Shown: positions 15,832 to 26,260 of the stretch, piece by piece
How the letters are laid out: each line of letters begins with the position of its first letter
Position numbering within the stretch: the first letter of the stretch is position 1
DNA from: Microbacterium sp. AZCO
GTDB taxonomy: Bacteria; Actinomycetota; Actinomycetes; Actinomycetales; Microbacteriaceae
Direction: 5' to 3'
Assembly: GCF_039614715.1 (NCBI RefSeq)
Contig: NZ_CP154857.1
Span: forward strand, 3,720,001 to 3,784,000
Length of the DNA stretch: 64,000 nucleotides
Program-made: the position numbers and the translations under genes
The notes under the pieces: generated by a model
The model's input: the letters and a program-made list of their open reading frames with translations, nothing else
Told to the model about the DNA's origin: nothing
The model's database searches: none

Positions 15832-16410
15832 TCAGCGGCGGACGTTCCGTGCGACCCCCGCACGACGGAGGCCGGCGCCGATGCCGAGCCCGATCGCCGT
15901 CCACGCGACGGGGCCGAGGACGGCGAGCACGAGGTACGTGATCTGGGCCCAGAGCGGCAGGGCCGACAGGTGCGCCGCGAAGAAGACGACGAGGGCGACG
16001 ACGACGCCGATGACGATCGCCGAGATGAAGAAGCGCCACGCATCCCAGACCCGGTAGCGGGTGAGCGCCGCGACGAGCTCCTGGATGCCGCCGAACAGGA
16101 TCGCCGTGCCGATGAAGCGGAACGCCCACTGCGGCGCCATCGCACTCGCCACGAGCGCCGCGATGACGTGCGAGATGAGCGCGACCCACGGGAGGCGCAG
16201 CACCTCCTGCGCGATGATGCCGGGCAGCACGTGCGCACCGAGCACGAACCCGTACAGGATCGGTGCGGTGGCCAGCACGACGGGGGTGAGCCAGCCGGCG
16301 ATGCCGCCCAGGATGCCCGTCGCGACGGCGATCGCGGCACACGTGAGCAGCACGCTCGTCGACAGTCGGGTGGAGGCGGCCACCCGCTCACTGTAGTCGC
16401 CGCGCCTCAT
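15832..16410 (-). CDS. ECF transporter substrate-binding (S) component
   Basis: This 192-residue protein has five to six membrane segments, the size and shape of an ECF S component that binds a vitamin or its precursor in the membrane. Segments include LSTSVLLTCAAIAVATGI, VVLATAPILYGFVLGAHVL, FIGTAILFGGIQELVAAL and FFISAIVIGVVVALVVFFA. It is first in the unit with the fused ATPase and the T component, which supports the call more than any single motif does. The arrangement resembles YkoE-type thiamine/HMP uptake. ATG 16410 is used; a GTG at 16383 is an alternative. An operator-like pair of repeats lies just upstream. Confidence 0.8.
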   Translation of the reverse strand: MRRGDYSERVAASTRLSTSVLLTCAAIAVATGILGGIAGWLTPVVLATAPILYGFVLGAHVLPGIIAQEVLRLPWVALISHVIAALVASAMAPQWAFRFIGTAILFGGIQELVAALTRYRVWDAWRFFISAIVIGVVVALVVFFAAHLSALPLWAQITYLVLAVLGPVAWTAIGLGIGAGLRRAGVARNVRR

Positions 16411-16423
16411 GCGTTTCTCATGT

Positions 16424-16448
16424 GAAGCGATTCCGCCGAAGCGCTTCC
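16424..16448. promoter_or_regulatory. Operator-like double site upstream of the ECF transporter unit
   Basis: GAAGCGATTCC (16424-16434) is followed 14 nt on by GAAGCGCTTCC (16438-16448). The second contains the perfect 10-bp palindrome GAAGCGCTTC with a central CG, as in many LacI-family operators. The sites lie 14-38 bp before the S-component start. Their regulator is unknown and binding is inference. Confidence 0.4.
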
Positions 16449-16508
16449 CTGGGCTAGCGTGGGGCTCGTTGCGCGCCGACGATGTCGCGCAACTTCTTAC
16501 TGTCCCCC

Positions 16509-17495
16509 TCAGATCCGGCGCCGCCGACGCGTGAGGCGGACGGCGGGAAGCGGCGGGGCGGGGATGCGCTCGTCGCCGTGGTCGACGACGCGTCCGAACC
16601 GTCCGGATCGTGCCTCCCACTCTTCGCGAGCCTCGACGATCTCCTCGTGCGAGCGCCCGACGAAGTTCCACCACATCACGATGTCGTCCTCGAACGGCTC
16701 GCCGCCCAGGAGGAAGAGCGTCGCCCCGTCCGGCGCATCGACCTCGATGTGGTCGCGTCGCGTGCCCAGGTAGAGCAGGTGCCCGGGATTCAGATCGGTG
16801 GATGCCTCATCCGCGCCCGCTGCGACCCTCGCGGTTCCCTCGACACCGACGAGCCCGTGCTCCCAGGCCGGGTCGAACGGGATCCGCACGCGGGACCGGG
16901 CGGGGATGCGCACCTCCGCTCCCACGATCGGGGTGTACGCGGACGCCGGCGACTCCACCCCGCCGAGCGCGCCCATGACGACGACCGCTTCGCCGGGGTC
17001 GCCCGAGATCGCCTCCAGCCGAAGGGTGGGAAGGTGCTCGTGGCGCTCGAACGCCGGCGGCCCGTTCCGCCGCGACTCGGGGAGGGCGACCCACAGCTGC
17101 AGGGCGTCCAAGGGCACAGCATCCTCTCCCACCGAGTACTCGGAGTGCGAGATCCCCGCGCCGCTCGTCATGAGGTTGAGGGCGCCCCGGGCGACGATGA
17201 CGTCGCTGCCGACGGAGTCGCGGTGCCGGACGTCGCCGGCGAACGGCCACGTCACGGTCTGCAGTCCGATGTGCGGGTGCGGCTCCACGCGCATGCGCGC
17301 GACCTGCGGTCCGAACCGGTCCAGGAAGCACCACGCCCCGACGAGAGGCAGGTCGCGCTGGGGCAGCGTGCGATGCACCTCCATGGCGCGCACCCCGCCC
17401 AGCGGCACCTCCCGCGACTCCAGCAGCAGAGCGCGCGGCCCGTCGCACGCGGCGGCCGTGCTGAGCTCGGGAGCGTCCGCGTCGAGCCTCGTCAC
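16509..17495 (-). CDS. Pirin family protein
   Basis: This 328-residue bicupin protein contains the metal-binding pirin motif: EPHPHIGLQTVTW supplies two His ligands and the later GISHSE a His and a Glu. Some bacterial pirins act as quercetin dioxygenases and others modulate central metabolism, so the substrate is open. The N-terminal cupin lies at about 15-130 and the C-terminal pirin_C region at about 175-300 (WWNFVGRSHEEI). GTG 17495 is preferred because GAGGATGG precedes it at a good distance; the frame continues further upstream into the neighbouring GNAT gene but shows no homology there. The two genes are 10 bp apart and probably form one transcript. Confidence 0.9.
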   Translation of the reverse strand: MTRLDADAPELSTAAACDGPRALLLESREVPLGGVRAMEVHRTLPQRDLPLVGAWCFLDRFGPQVARMRVEPHPHIGLQTVTWPFAGDVRHRDSVGSDVIVARGALNLMTSGAGISHSEYSVGEDAVPLDALQLWVALPESRRNGPPAFERHEHLPTLRLEAISGDPGEAVVVMGALGGVESPASAYTPIVGAEVRIPARSRVRIPFDPAWEHGLVGVEGTARVAAGADEASTDLNPGHLLYLGTRRDHIEVDAPDGATLFLLGGEPFEDDIVMWWNFVGRSHEEIVEAREEWEARSGRFGRVVDHGDERIPAPPLPAVRLTRRRRRI

Positions 17496-17505
17496 GACGC
17501 CATCC

Positions 17506-17826
17506 TCACTCGGGCTGGGGGTTCTCGGGCCACTCGACCGTGAGCCCCGGAACCTCGTTCTTGCGCAGATAGGCCGCGACGACGGGACAGTGAGGCACGA
17601 CCGTCTCGCCGCGGCGGGCGACGTCGGCCATCGCCTCGGCGACGAGGGTCTGCGCCAGCCCACGGCCGCGGAAGGCCGGGTCGACCTCCGTGTGGGGGAA
17701 GTGCAGGCGGCCCCCCGCATCGATGCGGAACAGGGTGAACCCCGCGACGACGTCGCCGATCTTCACTTCGTAGCGGTGCTTGAGGTCATTGCGGGAGACG
17801 GTGATGGTCTCGTCGGCGTCGCTCAC
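17506..17826 (-). CDS. Small GNAT-fold N-acetyltransferase (YidJ/COG2388-like)
   Basis: This 106-residue protein matches the short GNAT proteins of the COG2388 type. The order RYEVKIGDVVAGFTLFRIDA, FPHTEVDPAFRGRGLAQTLV and VPHCPVVAAYLRKN is characteristic; FRGRGLAQ forms the pyrophosphate-binding loop for acetyl-CoA. The substrate is unknown. The GTG at 17826 is preferred because AAAGGA lies 5 nt upstream; the ATG at 17832 would overlap that site. The gene precedes pirin by 10 bp. Confidence 0.82.
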   Translation of the reverse strand: MSDADETITVSRNDLKHRYEVKIGDVVAGFTLFRIDAGGRLHFPHTEVDPAFRGRGLAQTLVAEAMADVARRGETVVPHCPVVAAYLRKNEVPGLTVEWPENPQPE

Positions 17827-17999
17827 AGGCATCCTTTCGTTCCCTTCACCGTAGGCGCGTTCCCCGACATCGCGCCACGGCACCCCTCTGGTGGTGGCCT
17901 CGCGGGAGGTCTAGCGTCGGCCACAGCGGCGTGACGGGCGGCCGTCGGGCGGCTGCTTGGGGTGCGGACGACGACGTCCGTGCGGTTCGAAGGGGAATC

Positions 18000-18869
18000 A
18001 TGAAACGACGCATCATCGCCGCGCTCGCGGCTCTCGGTCTCGCGGCCACGATCGGATCCGGGGTCGCACCGGCGGCCTACTCGGCCGAACCGGGCGGCTC
18101 GCCCTACGTCGCGCTCGGCGACTCCGAAGCGGCCGGGACGGGCAACCTGCCCTATGTCGGCCAGTCCTGCCTCCGCTCGAGAAAGGCCTATCCGACCGTC
18201 CTCGCGGAGACCCTGAACACGTCGGTGGCCTCTGCGGCCTGCGCGGGAGCGAAGACCGACGACGTGCTGGGTCAGGTCGCCATGCTCTCCGCGACCGGCG
18301 ATCTCGGCCCCGCGACGCGACTCGTGACGCTCACGGCGGGCATCAACAACGTCGACTGGCAGGCGGGACTCGTCGCCTGCGGGGAGGGCGGCGACCCGGT
18401 CGCGTGCGCCCAGGCACTCGCCGTCGCCCAGCAGGCCGTGCAGGTGCTTCCCGTCAAGATCGGCATGCTCGTGGGCGCCATCCGGATGGCGGCGCCGAAC
18501 GCGCTGATCGCCGTGACGGGGTACCCGCTGCTCTTCGGCGATGTCACGACGTTCTGCAGCGTCGGGGCGTCGCAGGGCGCACCGGCGAAGTTCACCGCGG
18601 CGCAGACCGCTCTCGTCAATTCGTTCATCGAGGGCGTGAACACCGCGATCACGGCCGGTGTGGCCGGATACCGCCAGCAGACGGGCGACAGCAGCGTCCG
18701 GTTCGTCGATATCGCAGCCGGCTTCGACGGCCACGGGCTCTGCGACACCGGAGATCGCTGGATCAGCGGCCTCGTGTCGGGCAAGACGACCTCCGACCGC
18801 GGCCTGCACCCCAACGTGCCGGGGCAGCAGGTGTGGGCCGGCACCGTCGCCGCGGCTCTGATGCCCTAG
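18000..18869 (+). CDS. Secreted SGNH/GDSL hydrolase
   Basis: This 289-residue exported esterase or lipase-like enzyme has a typical signal peptide (basic KRR, then IIAALAALGLAATIGSG, cleavage near AYSA). The catalytic residues are Ser42 in ALGDSEAAG, and Asp266 and His270 in SDRGLHPN. Block III reads AGINNVDW in place of the more usual GGND. Six or so cysteines suggest disulfides, as in other actinobacterial secreted SGNH enzymes. ATG 18000 follows GAAGGGG by a few bases. The gene stands alone and is followed by a strong hairpin at 18907-18946. The natural ester substrate is unknown. Confidence 0.9.
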   Translation: MKRRIIAALAALGLAATIGSGVAPAAYSAEPGGSPYVALGDSEAAGTGNLPYVGQSCLRSRKAYPTVLAETLNTSVASAACAGAKTDDVLGQVAMLSATGDLGPATRLVTLTAGINNVDWQAGLVACGEGGDPVACAQALAVAQQAVQVLPVKIGMLVGAIRMAAPNALIAVTGYPLLFGDVTTFCSVGASQGAPAKFTAAQTALVNSFIEGVNTAITAGVAGYRQQTGDSSVRFVDIAAGFDGHGLCDTGDRWISGLVSGKTTSDRGLHPNVPGQQVWAGTVAAALMP

Positions 18870-18906
18870 GCGCGTCCGCAACCTCGTAGCCGGGGCATCC
18901 CGAATC

Positions 18907-18946
18907 GTCTGCCGGGGTCGGAGTCGCCGCTCCGGCCCTGGCAGAC
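18907..18946 (+). terminator. Hairpin between the SGNH hydrolase and Ski2-like helicase genes
   Basis: GTCTGCC (18907-18913) pairs with GGCAGAC (18940-18946). The stem continues inward through GGG/CCC and CGGAG/CTCCG, with two G-T pairs, around a TCGCCG loop. It ends 7 bp before the helicase ATG, so it may act both as terminator and as a leader structure. Confidence 0.65.
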
Positions 18947-18953
18947 TCGGGGG

Positions 18954-21488
18954 ATGGCGCTGAACCTGCTCGACGCCGTGCCTCGGGGCGCGGGCGAGGA
19001 CGACGCCTACCTCGGCTTCGTGGAGTGGGCGGCGGACCGCGGCTTCGCGCTCTACCCCGCGCAGGACGAGGCGGTCATCGAGATCGTGTCGGGCTCGAAC
19101 GTCGTCCTGTCGACACCCACCGGCACTGGCAAGTCCCTCGTCGCGATCGCGGCGCACGCCGTCGCGATTTCGCGCGGCGGCCGCAGCTACTACACGGCGC
19201 CGATCAAGGCGCTCGTGAGCGAGAAGTTCTTCGCGCTGGTCGACATCTTCGGCGCAGAGAACGTCGGCATGGTCACCGGCGACTCGTCGGTCAACCCCGA
19301 TGCCCCGATCGTCTGCTGCACGGCGGAGATCCTCGCGAACCTCGCCCTCCGCCAAGGCGTCGATGCCGCCGTCGACCAGGTCGTCATGGACGAGTTCCAC
19401 TACTACGGCGACCCGGACCGTGGCTGGGCCTGGCAGGTGCCCCTCCTGCTGCTGCATCGCGCGCAGTTCATCCTCATGTCGGCGACGCTAGGCGACGTCA
19501 CCGACATCGCCGACGACCTGTCGCGGCGCACCGGCAGGCCGACCGCCCGCATCACGGGCGTCGAGCGCCCCGTGCCGCTGCACTTCTCCTACGCCCGCAC
19601 GCCCGTGCACGAGACCGTGGAGGAGCTGCTGCAGACCGGCGAGGCGCCCGTCTACATCGTGCACTTCTCGCAGGCGGCGGCGATGGAGCGTGCGCAGGCG
19701 CTCTCGTCGATCCGGATCGTCTCTCGTGAGCAGCGGGATGCCATCGCCGACGCCATCGGCGGGTTCCGGTTCACGACGGCCTTCGGTCGCACGCTCTCGC
19801 GCTATGTCCGCGCGGGCATCGGCGTGCATCACGCGGGCATGCTGCCGCGCTACCGGCGACTCGTCGAGACGCTCGCGCAGCGCGGACTGCTTCGCGTCAT
19901 CTGCGGCACCGACACGCTCGGCGTCGGCATCAACGTGCCGATCCGCACGGTGCTCATCACGGCGCTGTCGAAGTTCGACGGCACGAAGATGCGCCAGCTG
20001 ACGGCGCGCGAGTTCCATCAGGTCGCCGGCCGCGCCGGCCGGGCGGGGTACGACACGTCGGGGACCGTCGTCGTGATGGCGCCCGAGTGGGAGATCGAGA
20101 ACGAGGCGGCGCTCCGCAAGGCCGGCGACGACGCCGCCAAGCGCAAGAAGATCGTGCGCAAGAAGGCGCCGACGGGCGTCGTGAACTGGGGCCTCGGGTC
20201 GTTCGAGCGCCTCGTCGAGGCCGAGCCCGAGCCGCTCGTGCCGCAGCTGTCGCTGACGGCCGCGATGCTCATCAACGTCATCGCGCGCGGCGGCGACGTG
20301 TTCGAGAACGTGCGCTCGCTCGTCTTCGACAACCACGAGCCGAAGGCCCGGCGGTATGCGCTCGCACGGCGGGCGATCGCGATCTTCCGCACTCTGCTCG
20401 CCGCCGACGTTGTCGAGATCGACCGGAGCGCCGAGGGCGCGGCATCCATTCGGCTCACCGTTGATCTGCAGCCGAACTTCGCACTCAACCAGCCGCTGTC
20501 GCCGTTCGCGCTCGCCGCGATCGACCTGCTCGACCCTGACGACTCCTCGGCGGCCTCAGGGTCCGCGGGCACCGGCACGGGTCACTACGCCCTCGACGTC
20601 GTGAGCATCATCGAGGCCACGCTCGACGATCCGCGGCCGATCCTGTCGCAGCAGGAGTTCAAGGCCCGCGGAGAGGCCGTCGCCGCGATGAAGGCCGACG
20701 GGCTGGACTACGACGAGCGCATGGAGGCGCTCGAGGAGGTCTCGTACCCCAAGCCGCTCGAAGAGCTGCTCGCGCAGTCGTACGAGGTGTTCGCGACGAG
20801 CCAGCCGTGGGTCCGCGACTTCGAGCTGTCGCCGAAGTCGGTCGTGCGCGACATGTTCGAGCGGGCGCTGTCGTTCGGCGAGCTGATCTCGTTCTACCAG
20901 CTGGCCCGCAGCGAAGGCCTGGTGCTGCGCTACCTCTCGGACGCCTACCGGGCGATCCGGCAGACCGTGCCGTCCGAGGCGCAGACCTCCGAGCTGCTCG
21001 ACGTCGTCGCGTGGCTGGGCGAGCTCGTGCGGCAGGTCGACTCGAGCCTCGTCGACGAGTGGGAGGCGCTCGTCAATCCGTCGGCGTCGCCGGACGAGCC
21101 TGTCGTGCCGCCCGCGCCGCCGTCGGTGCTCACGAACCGGCGGGCCTTCCTCGTGCTCGTGCGCAACGAGCTGTTCCGTCGTGTTCAGCTCGCGGCCCTG
21201 CAGAAGGACGACGAGCTGCTCTCCCTCGACCCCGACGTCGACTGGCCCGCGGCGCTCGACGATTATTTCGAGGAGCACGACGCGATCCTGACGGGCGGTC
21301 CCGCGCGCTCGCCGCGGCTCGTCATGATCGACGAGAGCGCCAGCGCCACGGGCGTGTGGAAGGTCGAGCAGACGATCGACGATCCCGCGGGCGACCACGA
21401 CTGGCGCATCCGCGGCGAGGTCGACCTGGCCGCCTCGGAAGAGGCCGGGACGGCGGTCGTGCGGGTCGTCGAGGTCGTGCGGCTCTGA
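18954..21488 (+). CDS. Ski2/Mtr4-like DEAD/DEAH-box RNA helicase (DUF3516)
   Basis: This 844-residue helicase is typical of actinobacteria. The core has TPTGTGKSLVAIAAH (motif I), YYTAPIKALVSEKFF (Ia), DEFH at 146-149 in VVMDEFHYYGD (motif II), LMSATLGD (III), GVHHAGMLPRYRR, CGTDTLGVGINVPIRTV (V) and QVAGRAGRAGYD (VI). The C-terminal half carries the DUF3516 region. The relation to eukaryotic Ski2/Mtr4 suggests 3'-5' unwinding of structured RNA during turnover, which is inference. ATG 18954 sits just after a G-rich site. RecQ follows 93 bp later with its own promoter. Confidence 0.92.
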   Translation: MALNLLDAVPRGAGEDDAYLGFVEWAADRGFALYPAQDEAVIEIVSGSNVVLSTPTGTGKSLVAIAAHAVAISRGGRSYYTAPIKALVSEKFFALVDIFGAENVGMVTGDSSVNPDAPIVCCTAEILANLALRQGVDAAVDQVVMDEFHYYGDPDRGWAWQVPLLLLHRAQFILMSATLGDVTDIADDLSRRTGRPTARITGVERPVPLHFSYARTPVHETVEELLQTGEAPVYIVHFSQAAAMERAQALSSIRIVSREQRDAIADAIGGFRFTTAFGRTLSRYVRAGIGVHHAGMLPRYRRLVETLAQRGLLRVICGTDTLGVGINVPIRTVLITALSKFDGTKMRQLTAREFHQVAGRAGRAGYDTSGTVVVMAPEWEIENEAALRKAGDDAAKRKKIVRKKAPTGVVNWGLGSFERLVEAEPEPLVPQLSLTAAMLINVIARGGDVFENVRSLVFDNHEPKARRYALARRAIAIFRTLLAADVVEIDRSAEGAASIRLTVDLQPNFALNQPLSPFALAAIDLLDPDDSSAASGSAGTGTGHYALDVVSIIEATLDDPRPILSQQEFKARGEAVAAMKADGLDYDERMEALEEVSYPKPLEELLAQSYEVFATSQPWVRDFELSPKSVVRDMFERALSFGELISFYQLARSEGLVLRYLSDAYRAIRQTVPSEAQTSELLDVVAWLGELVRQVDSSLVDEWEALVNPSASPDEPVVPPAPPSVLTNRRAFLVLVRNELFRRVQLAALQKDDELLSLDPDVDWPAALDDYFEEHDAILTGGPARSPRLVMIDESASATGVWKVEQTIDDPAGDHDWRIRGEVDLAASEEAGTAVVRVVEVVRL

Positions 21489-21581
21489 CCCTCTCCTCCC
21501 CAAGAGGTCCGCTGCCCTCTTCTTCCGGGGGATGGATGCCGCGCCCGGCGTCGTGTCCGCCGTCGCGGTTATCGTGAACGG

Positions 21582-23573
<1,992 letters not shown>

Positions 23574-24006
23574 GGCGCCCGCCTTTCACCGTTGTGCGTC
23601 CTCCGGGCGCTGCTCGGCCTCCGGGCGCTGCTCGGCCTGCGGGCGCGCAGGACGGGAGGAGTTGACGGCACCGGAGGGCTCGGCGCGGGCGAGGCATCCT
23701 CCCGTCGCGTCATCTCCTCCGGTCGTGCTCGGTGCCGCATGCTCGACCACCTCGGCCTCCGGTCGCGCAGCACGGGAGGAGATGACCGCGCGGGAGGGCC
23801 CGGCGCGGGTGAGGCATCCTCCCGTCGCGTCATCTCCTCCCGAACCGCACACGGCGCGCGCCCCGCGCGCCCGAACCGTACGCGGCGCGCGCCCCGCGCG
23901 CCCCGGGCCCGGCAGCCGAAACGCCCCCAGCCTTCGGCGAACGCCATCCCCGGCATCCACCGCCCTTAGGCTGGCGACAGCGTCGACGGAGACGAACGGA
24001 GGACCA
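23574..24006. other. Gene-free, repeat-rich stretch between recQ and fhs
   Basis: No gene is supported here. The stretch holds an exact 18-bp tandem repeat (23601-23618 and 23619-23636), two 80-bp palindromic units spaced 120 bp apart, and a 31-bp tandem repeat with 29/31 identity (23841-23871 and 23872-23902). Frames are open on both strands because stops are rare at this GC, but none has a start with a binding site or known homology. A TTAGGCT -10-like hexamer about 35 nt before the fhs GTG may be the fhs promoter. Confidence 0.7.
23641..23840. repeat. Two 80-bp palindromic units with a 120-bp period
   Basis: Bases 23641-23720 and 23761-23840 match at 72 of 80 positions. Each forms a long hairpin. 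In the first, GGAGGAGTTGAC (23655-23666) pairs with GTCATCTCCTCC (23709-23720) with one mismatch. In the second, GGAGGAGATGAC (23775-23786) pairs perfectly with GTCATCTCCTCC (23829-23840). An inner GGGAGG/CCTCCC pair supports the fold of the second unit. Both contain GGCATCC. Confidence 0.85.
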
Positions 24007-25680
24007 GTGGGTCTCAGCAACATCGAGATCGCGCAGGCCGCGCAGCTCGAGCCCATCACGGCGATCGCGGAGCGGCTCGGCATCCCGGAACAGAGTCTCG
24101 AACCGTACGGGCGGCACAAGGCCAAGGTCTCGCTCGGGTACCTCGACTCGCTGAAGGATCGCCCGCGCGGCACGCTCGTGCTCGTCACGGCCGTCTCGCC
24201 CACGCCCGCCGGCGAAGGCAAGACCACGACGACCGTCGGCCTGGGCGACGCGCTCACCCGCATCGGCGAGCGTGCGATGGTGTGCCTCCGCGAGCCCGCG
24301 CTCGGACCGGTCTTCGGAATGAAGGGCGGCGCCGCGGGCGGCGGCTACGCGCAGATCGTGCCGATGGAAGACATCAACCTGCTCTTCACGGGCGACTTCT
24401 CGGCGATCGCCGTCGCCACGAATCTGCTCGCGGCGCTCATCGACAACCACATCCACCACGGCAATGCGCTCGGCATCGATGTGCGCCGCATCACGTGGCG
24501 TCGTGTGCTCGACGTCAACGACCGGGCCCTCCGCGATACGGTCATCGGTCTCGGCGGCCCCGGCAACGGCTATCCGCGCGAGTCGGGCTTCGACATCGTC
24601 GTCGCGAGCGAGGTGATGGCGGTGTTCTGCCTGGCGACCGGGATCGCCGACCTCAAGGAGCGGCTCGGCGACATCGTCATCGGCTACACGCGCGACCGGC
24701 GACCGGTCACGGCGCGCGACCTCGAGGCTCACGGCGCGATGACCGCGATCCTCCGCGACGCGCTCGCCCCCAACCTCGTGCAGACCCTCGAGCACACGCC
24801 GGCCTTCGTGCACGGCGGACCGTTCGCCAACATCGCGCACGGCTGCAACTCCGCGATCGCGACACAGTCGGCCCTGCGCCTCGCCGACTTCGTCGTGACG
24901 GAGGCCGGGTTCGGCGCCGACCTCGGCGCCGAGAAGTTCATCGACATCCTGTGCCGCTCGTCGGGGCTGCGCCCGTCCGTCGCTGTCATCGTCGCGACGG
25001 TCCGGGCGATGAAGTACCACGGCGGCGTGGAGGTCGCCGACCTCCCGACGGAGAACGTCGCGGCGCTCGAGAAGGGCACGGTCAACCTGCTGCGGCACCT
25101 GACGACGGTCCGCGAGACGTGGGGCCTTCCCGCGGTCGTGGCGATCAACCACAGGGCGGAGGACACGGATGCCGAGGTCTCGGCCCTTGTCGCCGCGATC
25201 GAGCGGGCGGGGGCGAAGGCGGTCGTCGCGAAGCACTTCGCCGAGGGCGGCGCGGGCGCCGAGGAGCTCGCACGCGAAGTCGTCCGCCTCGCCGCCGAGC
25301 CGAGCGACCTGTGCTTCACCTATCCCGACGATGCGACGCTGTGGGACAAGATGCGCACCATCGCGACGCGCGTGTACGGGGCATCCGACATCACGGCGTC
25401 GACCGCCGTGCGCGCGCAGATTCGTCGTTTGCAGGATGAGGGCTACGGCGGGTACCCGGTGTGCGTCGCGAAGACGCAGTACTCGTTCTCGACAGACCCG
25501 AAGCTGCGCGGAGCCCCGAGCGGCCACGTCGTGGACATCCGCGAAGTGCGCCTCGCGGCGGGGGCGCGATTCGTCGTCATGATCTGCGGCGACATCATGA
25601 CGATGCCCGGCCTGCCGGCGGCGCCCGCGGCGAACGCGATCGACGTCGACGACGAGGGGCGCATCGTCGGACTTTTCTGA
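24007..25680 (+). CDS. fhs: Formate--tetrahydrofolate ligase
   Basis: This 557-residue enzyme makes 10-formyltetrahydrofolate from formate, THF and ATP for one-carbon metabolism. It has the nucleotide-binding [18 protein letters not shown] (Lys72), then [40 protein letters not shown] and [15 protein letters not shown], all diagnostic for the family. Length is normal. GTG 24007 follows GGAGGACCA with correct spacing; the frame runs further upstream through the repeat stretch, but that part has no homology. The gene is not in an obvious operon, and glutathione peroxidase follows 45 bp later with a leaderless promoter. Confidence 0.95.
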   Translation: MGLSNIEIAQAAQLEPITAIAERLGIPEQSLEPYGRHKAKVSLGYLDSLKDRPRGTLVLVTAVSPTPAGEGKTTTTVGLGDALTRIGERAMVCLREPALGPVFGMKGGAAGGGYAQIVPMEDINLLFTGDFSAIAVATNLLAALIDNHIHHGNALGIDVRRITWRRVLDVNDRALRDTVIGLGGPGNGYPRESGFDIVVASEVMAVFCLATGIADLKERLGDIVIGYTRDRRPVTARDLEAHGAMTAILRDALAPNLVQTLEHTPAFVHGGPFANIAHGCNSAIATQSALRLADFVVTEAGFGADLGAEKFIDILCRSSGLRPSVAVIVATVRAMKYHGGVEVADLPTENVAALEKGTVNLLRHLTTVRETWGLPAVVAINHRAEDTDAEVSALVAAIERAGAKAVVAKHFAEGGAGAEELAREVVRLAAEPSDLCFTYPDDATLWDKMRTIATRVYGASDITASTAVRAQIRRLQDEGYGGYPVCVAKTQYSFSTDPKLRGAPSGHVVDIREVRLAAGARFVVMICGDIMTMPGLPAAPAANAIDVDDEGRIVGLF

Positions 25681-25725
25681 GCACGAGGAGGAACACCGGA
25701 CACCGATCTCCGGTTGAATCGGTGC

Positions 25726-26211
25726 ATGACCCTCGACGACATCCCGTTCCGCACGATGGAGGGCGACACGCAGACCCTCGCCGACGACTACGACGGCAAG
25801 CTGGTCATGATCGTCAACGTCGCCTCCCGGTGCGGCCTCGCGCCGCAGTACGAGACCCTCGAACGCCTGCAGCGCGAGTACGGCGAGCGCGGGTTCCAGG
25901 TGCTCGGCTTCCCGAGCAACCAGTTCCTGCAGGAGCTCGGCAGCAACGACGCGATCAAGCAGTACTGCTCGATGACGTACGGGATCACGTTCCCCGTGCT
26001 CGATCGGGTTCGTGTGAACGGGCGGCGCGAGCACCCGCTCTACACCGAGCTCAAGAAGGCTCCGGATGCCTCCGGCAAGGCCGGCCGGGTCACCTGGAAC
26101 TTCGAGAAGTTCCTCGTCACGCCCGATCGCGACGTGCTGCGCTTCCGGCCGCACACCGAGCCCGACGATCCCGCCGTCATCGCGACTATCGAAGCCAACC
26201 TGCCCGGCTGA
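25726..26211 (+). CDS. Glutathione peroxidase family thiol peroxidase
   Basis: This 161-residue cytoplasmic enzyme reduces hydroperoxides. It is a cysteine (not selenocysteine) type: the peroxidatic Cys36 lies in NVASRCGLAPQYETLE, Gln66 in FPSNQFLQELGS and Trp124 in VTWNFEKFLV. Cys81 in IKQYCSMTYGITFPV sits where thioredoxin-dependent members carry the resolving Cys, so thioredoxin or mycothiol-linked reductant is more likely than glutathione. ATG 25726 is preferred because TTGAAT (25714-25719) lies 6 nt before it as a -10-like hexamer; a TTG inside that hexamer is an alternative start. Confidence 0.93.
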   Translation: MTLDDIPFRTMEGDTQTLADDYDGKLVMIVNVASRCGLAPQYETLERLQREYGERGFQVLGFPSNQFLQELGSNDAIKQYCSMTYGITFPVLDRVRVNGRREHPLYTELKKAPDASGKAGRVTWNFEKFLVTPDRDVLRFRPHTEPDDPAVIATIEANLPG

Positions 26212-26224
26212 TCGCCGAGGAACG

Positions 26225-26254
26225 TTGAAAACCTAGCGCCATTCGGTTTAGAGT
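26225..26254 (+). promoter_or_regulatory. Promoter of the GH3 glycosidase gene, leaderless
   Basis: TTGAAA (26225-26230), 18 nt, then TAGAGT (26249-26254), then 6 nt to the ATG. Both hexamers are close to the sigma-70 consensus. Confidence 0.7.
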
Positions 26255-26260
26255 GGCGGC

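Noticed and set aside
16411..16508. TPP riboswitch before the ECF transporter genes
   Set aside because: I looked for the CTGAGA and ACCTGA-type conserved segments on the coding strand and did not find them.
23662..24006. N-terminal extension of fhs through the repeat block
   Set aside because: The extension is Arg/Pro/Ala low-complexity and follows the DNA repeats, while GTG 24007 has a good ribosome binding site and the family starts there.
24007..25680. Mobile origin for fhs because of the adjacent repeats
   Set aside because: Codon use is like that of neighbouring housekeeping genes and no transposase or att-like site is present.
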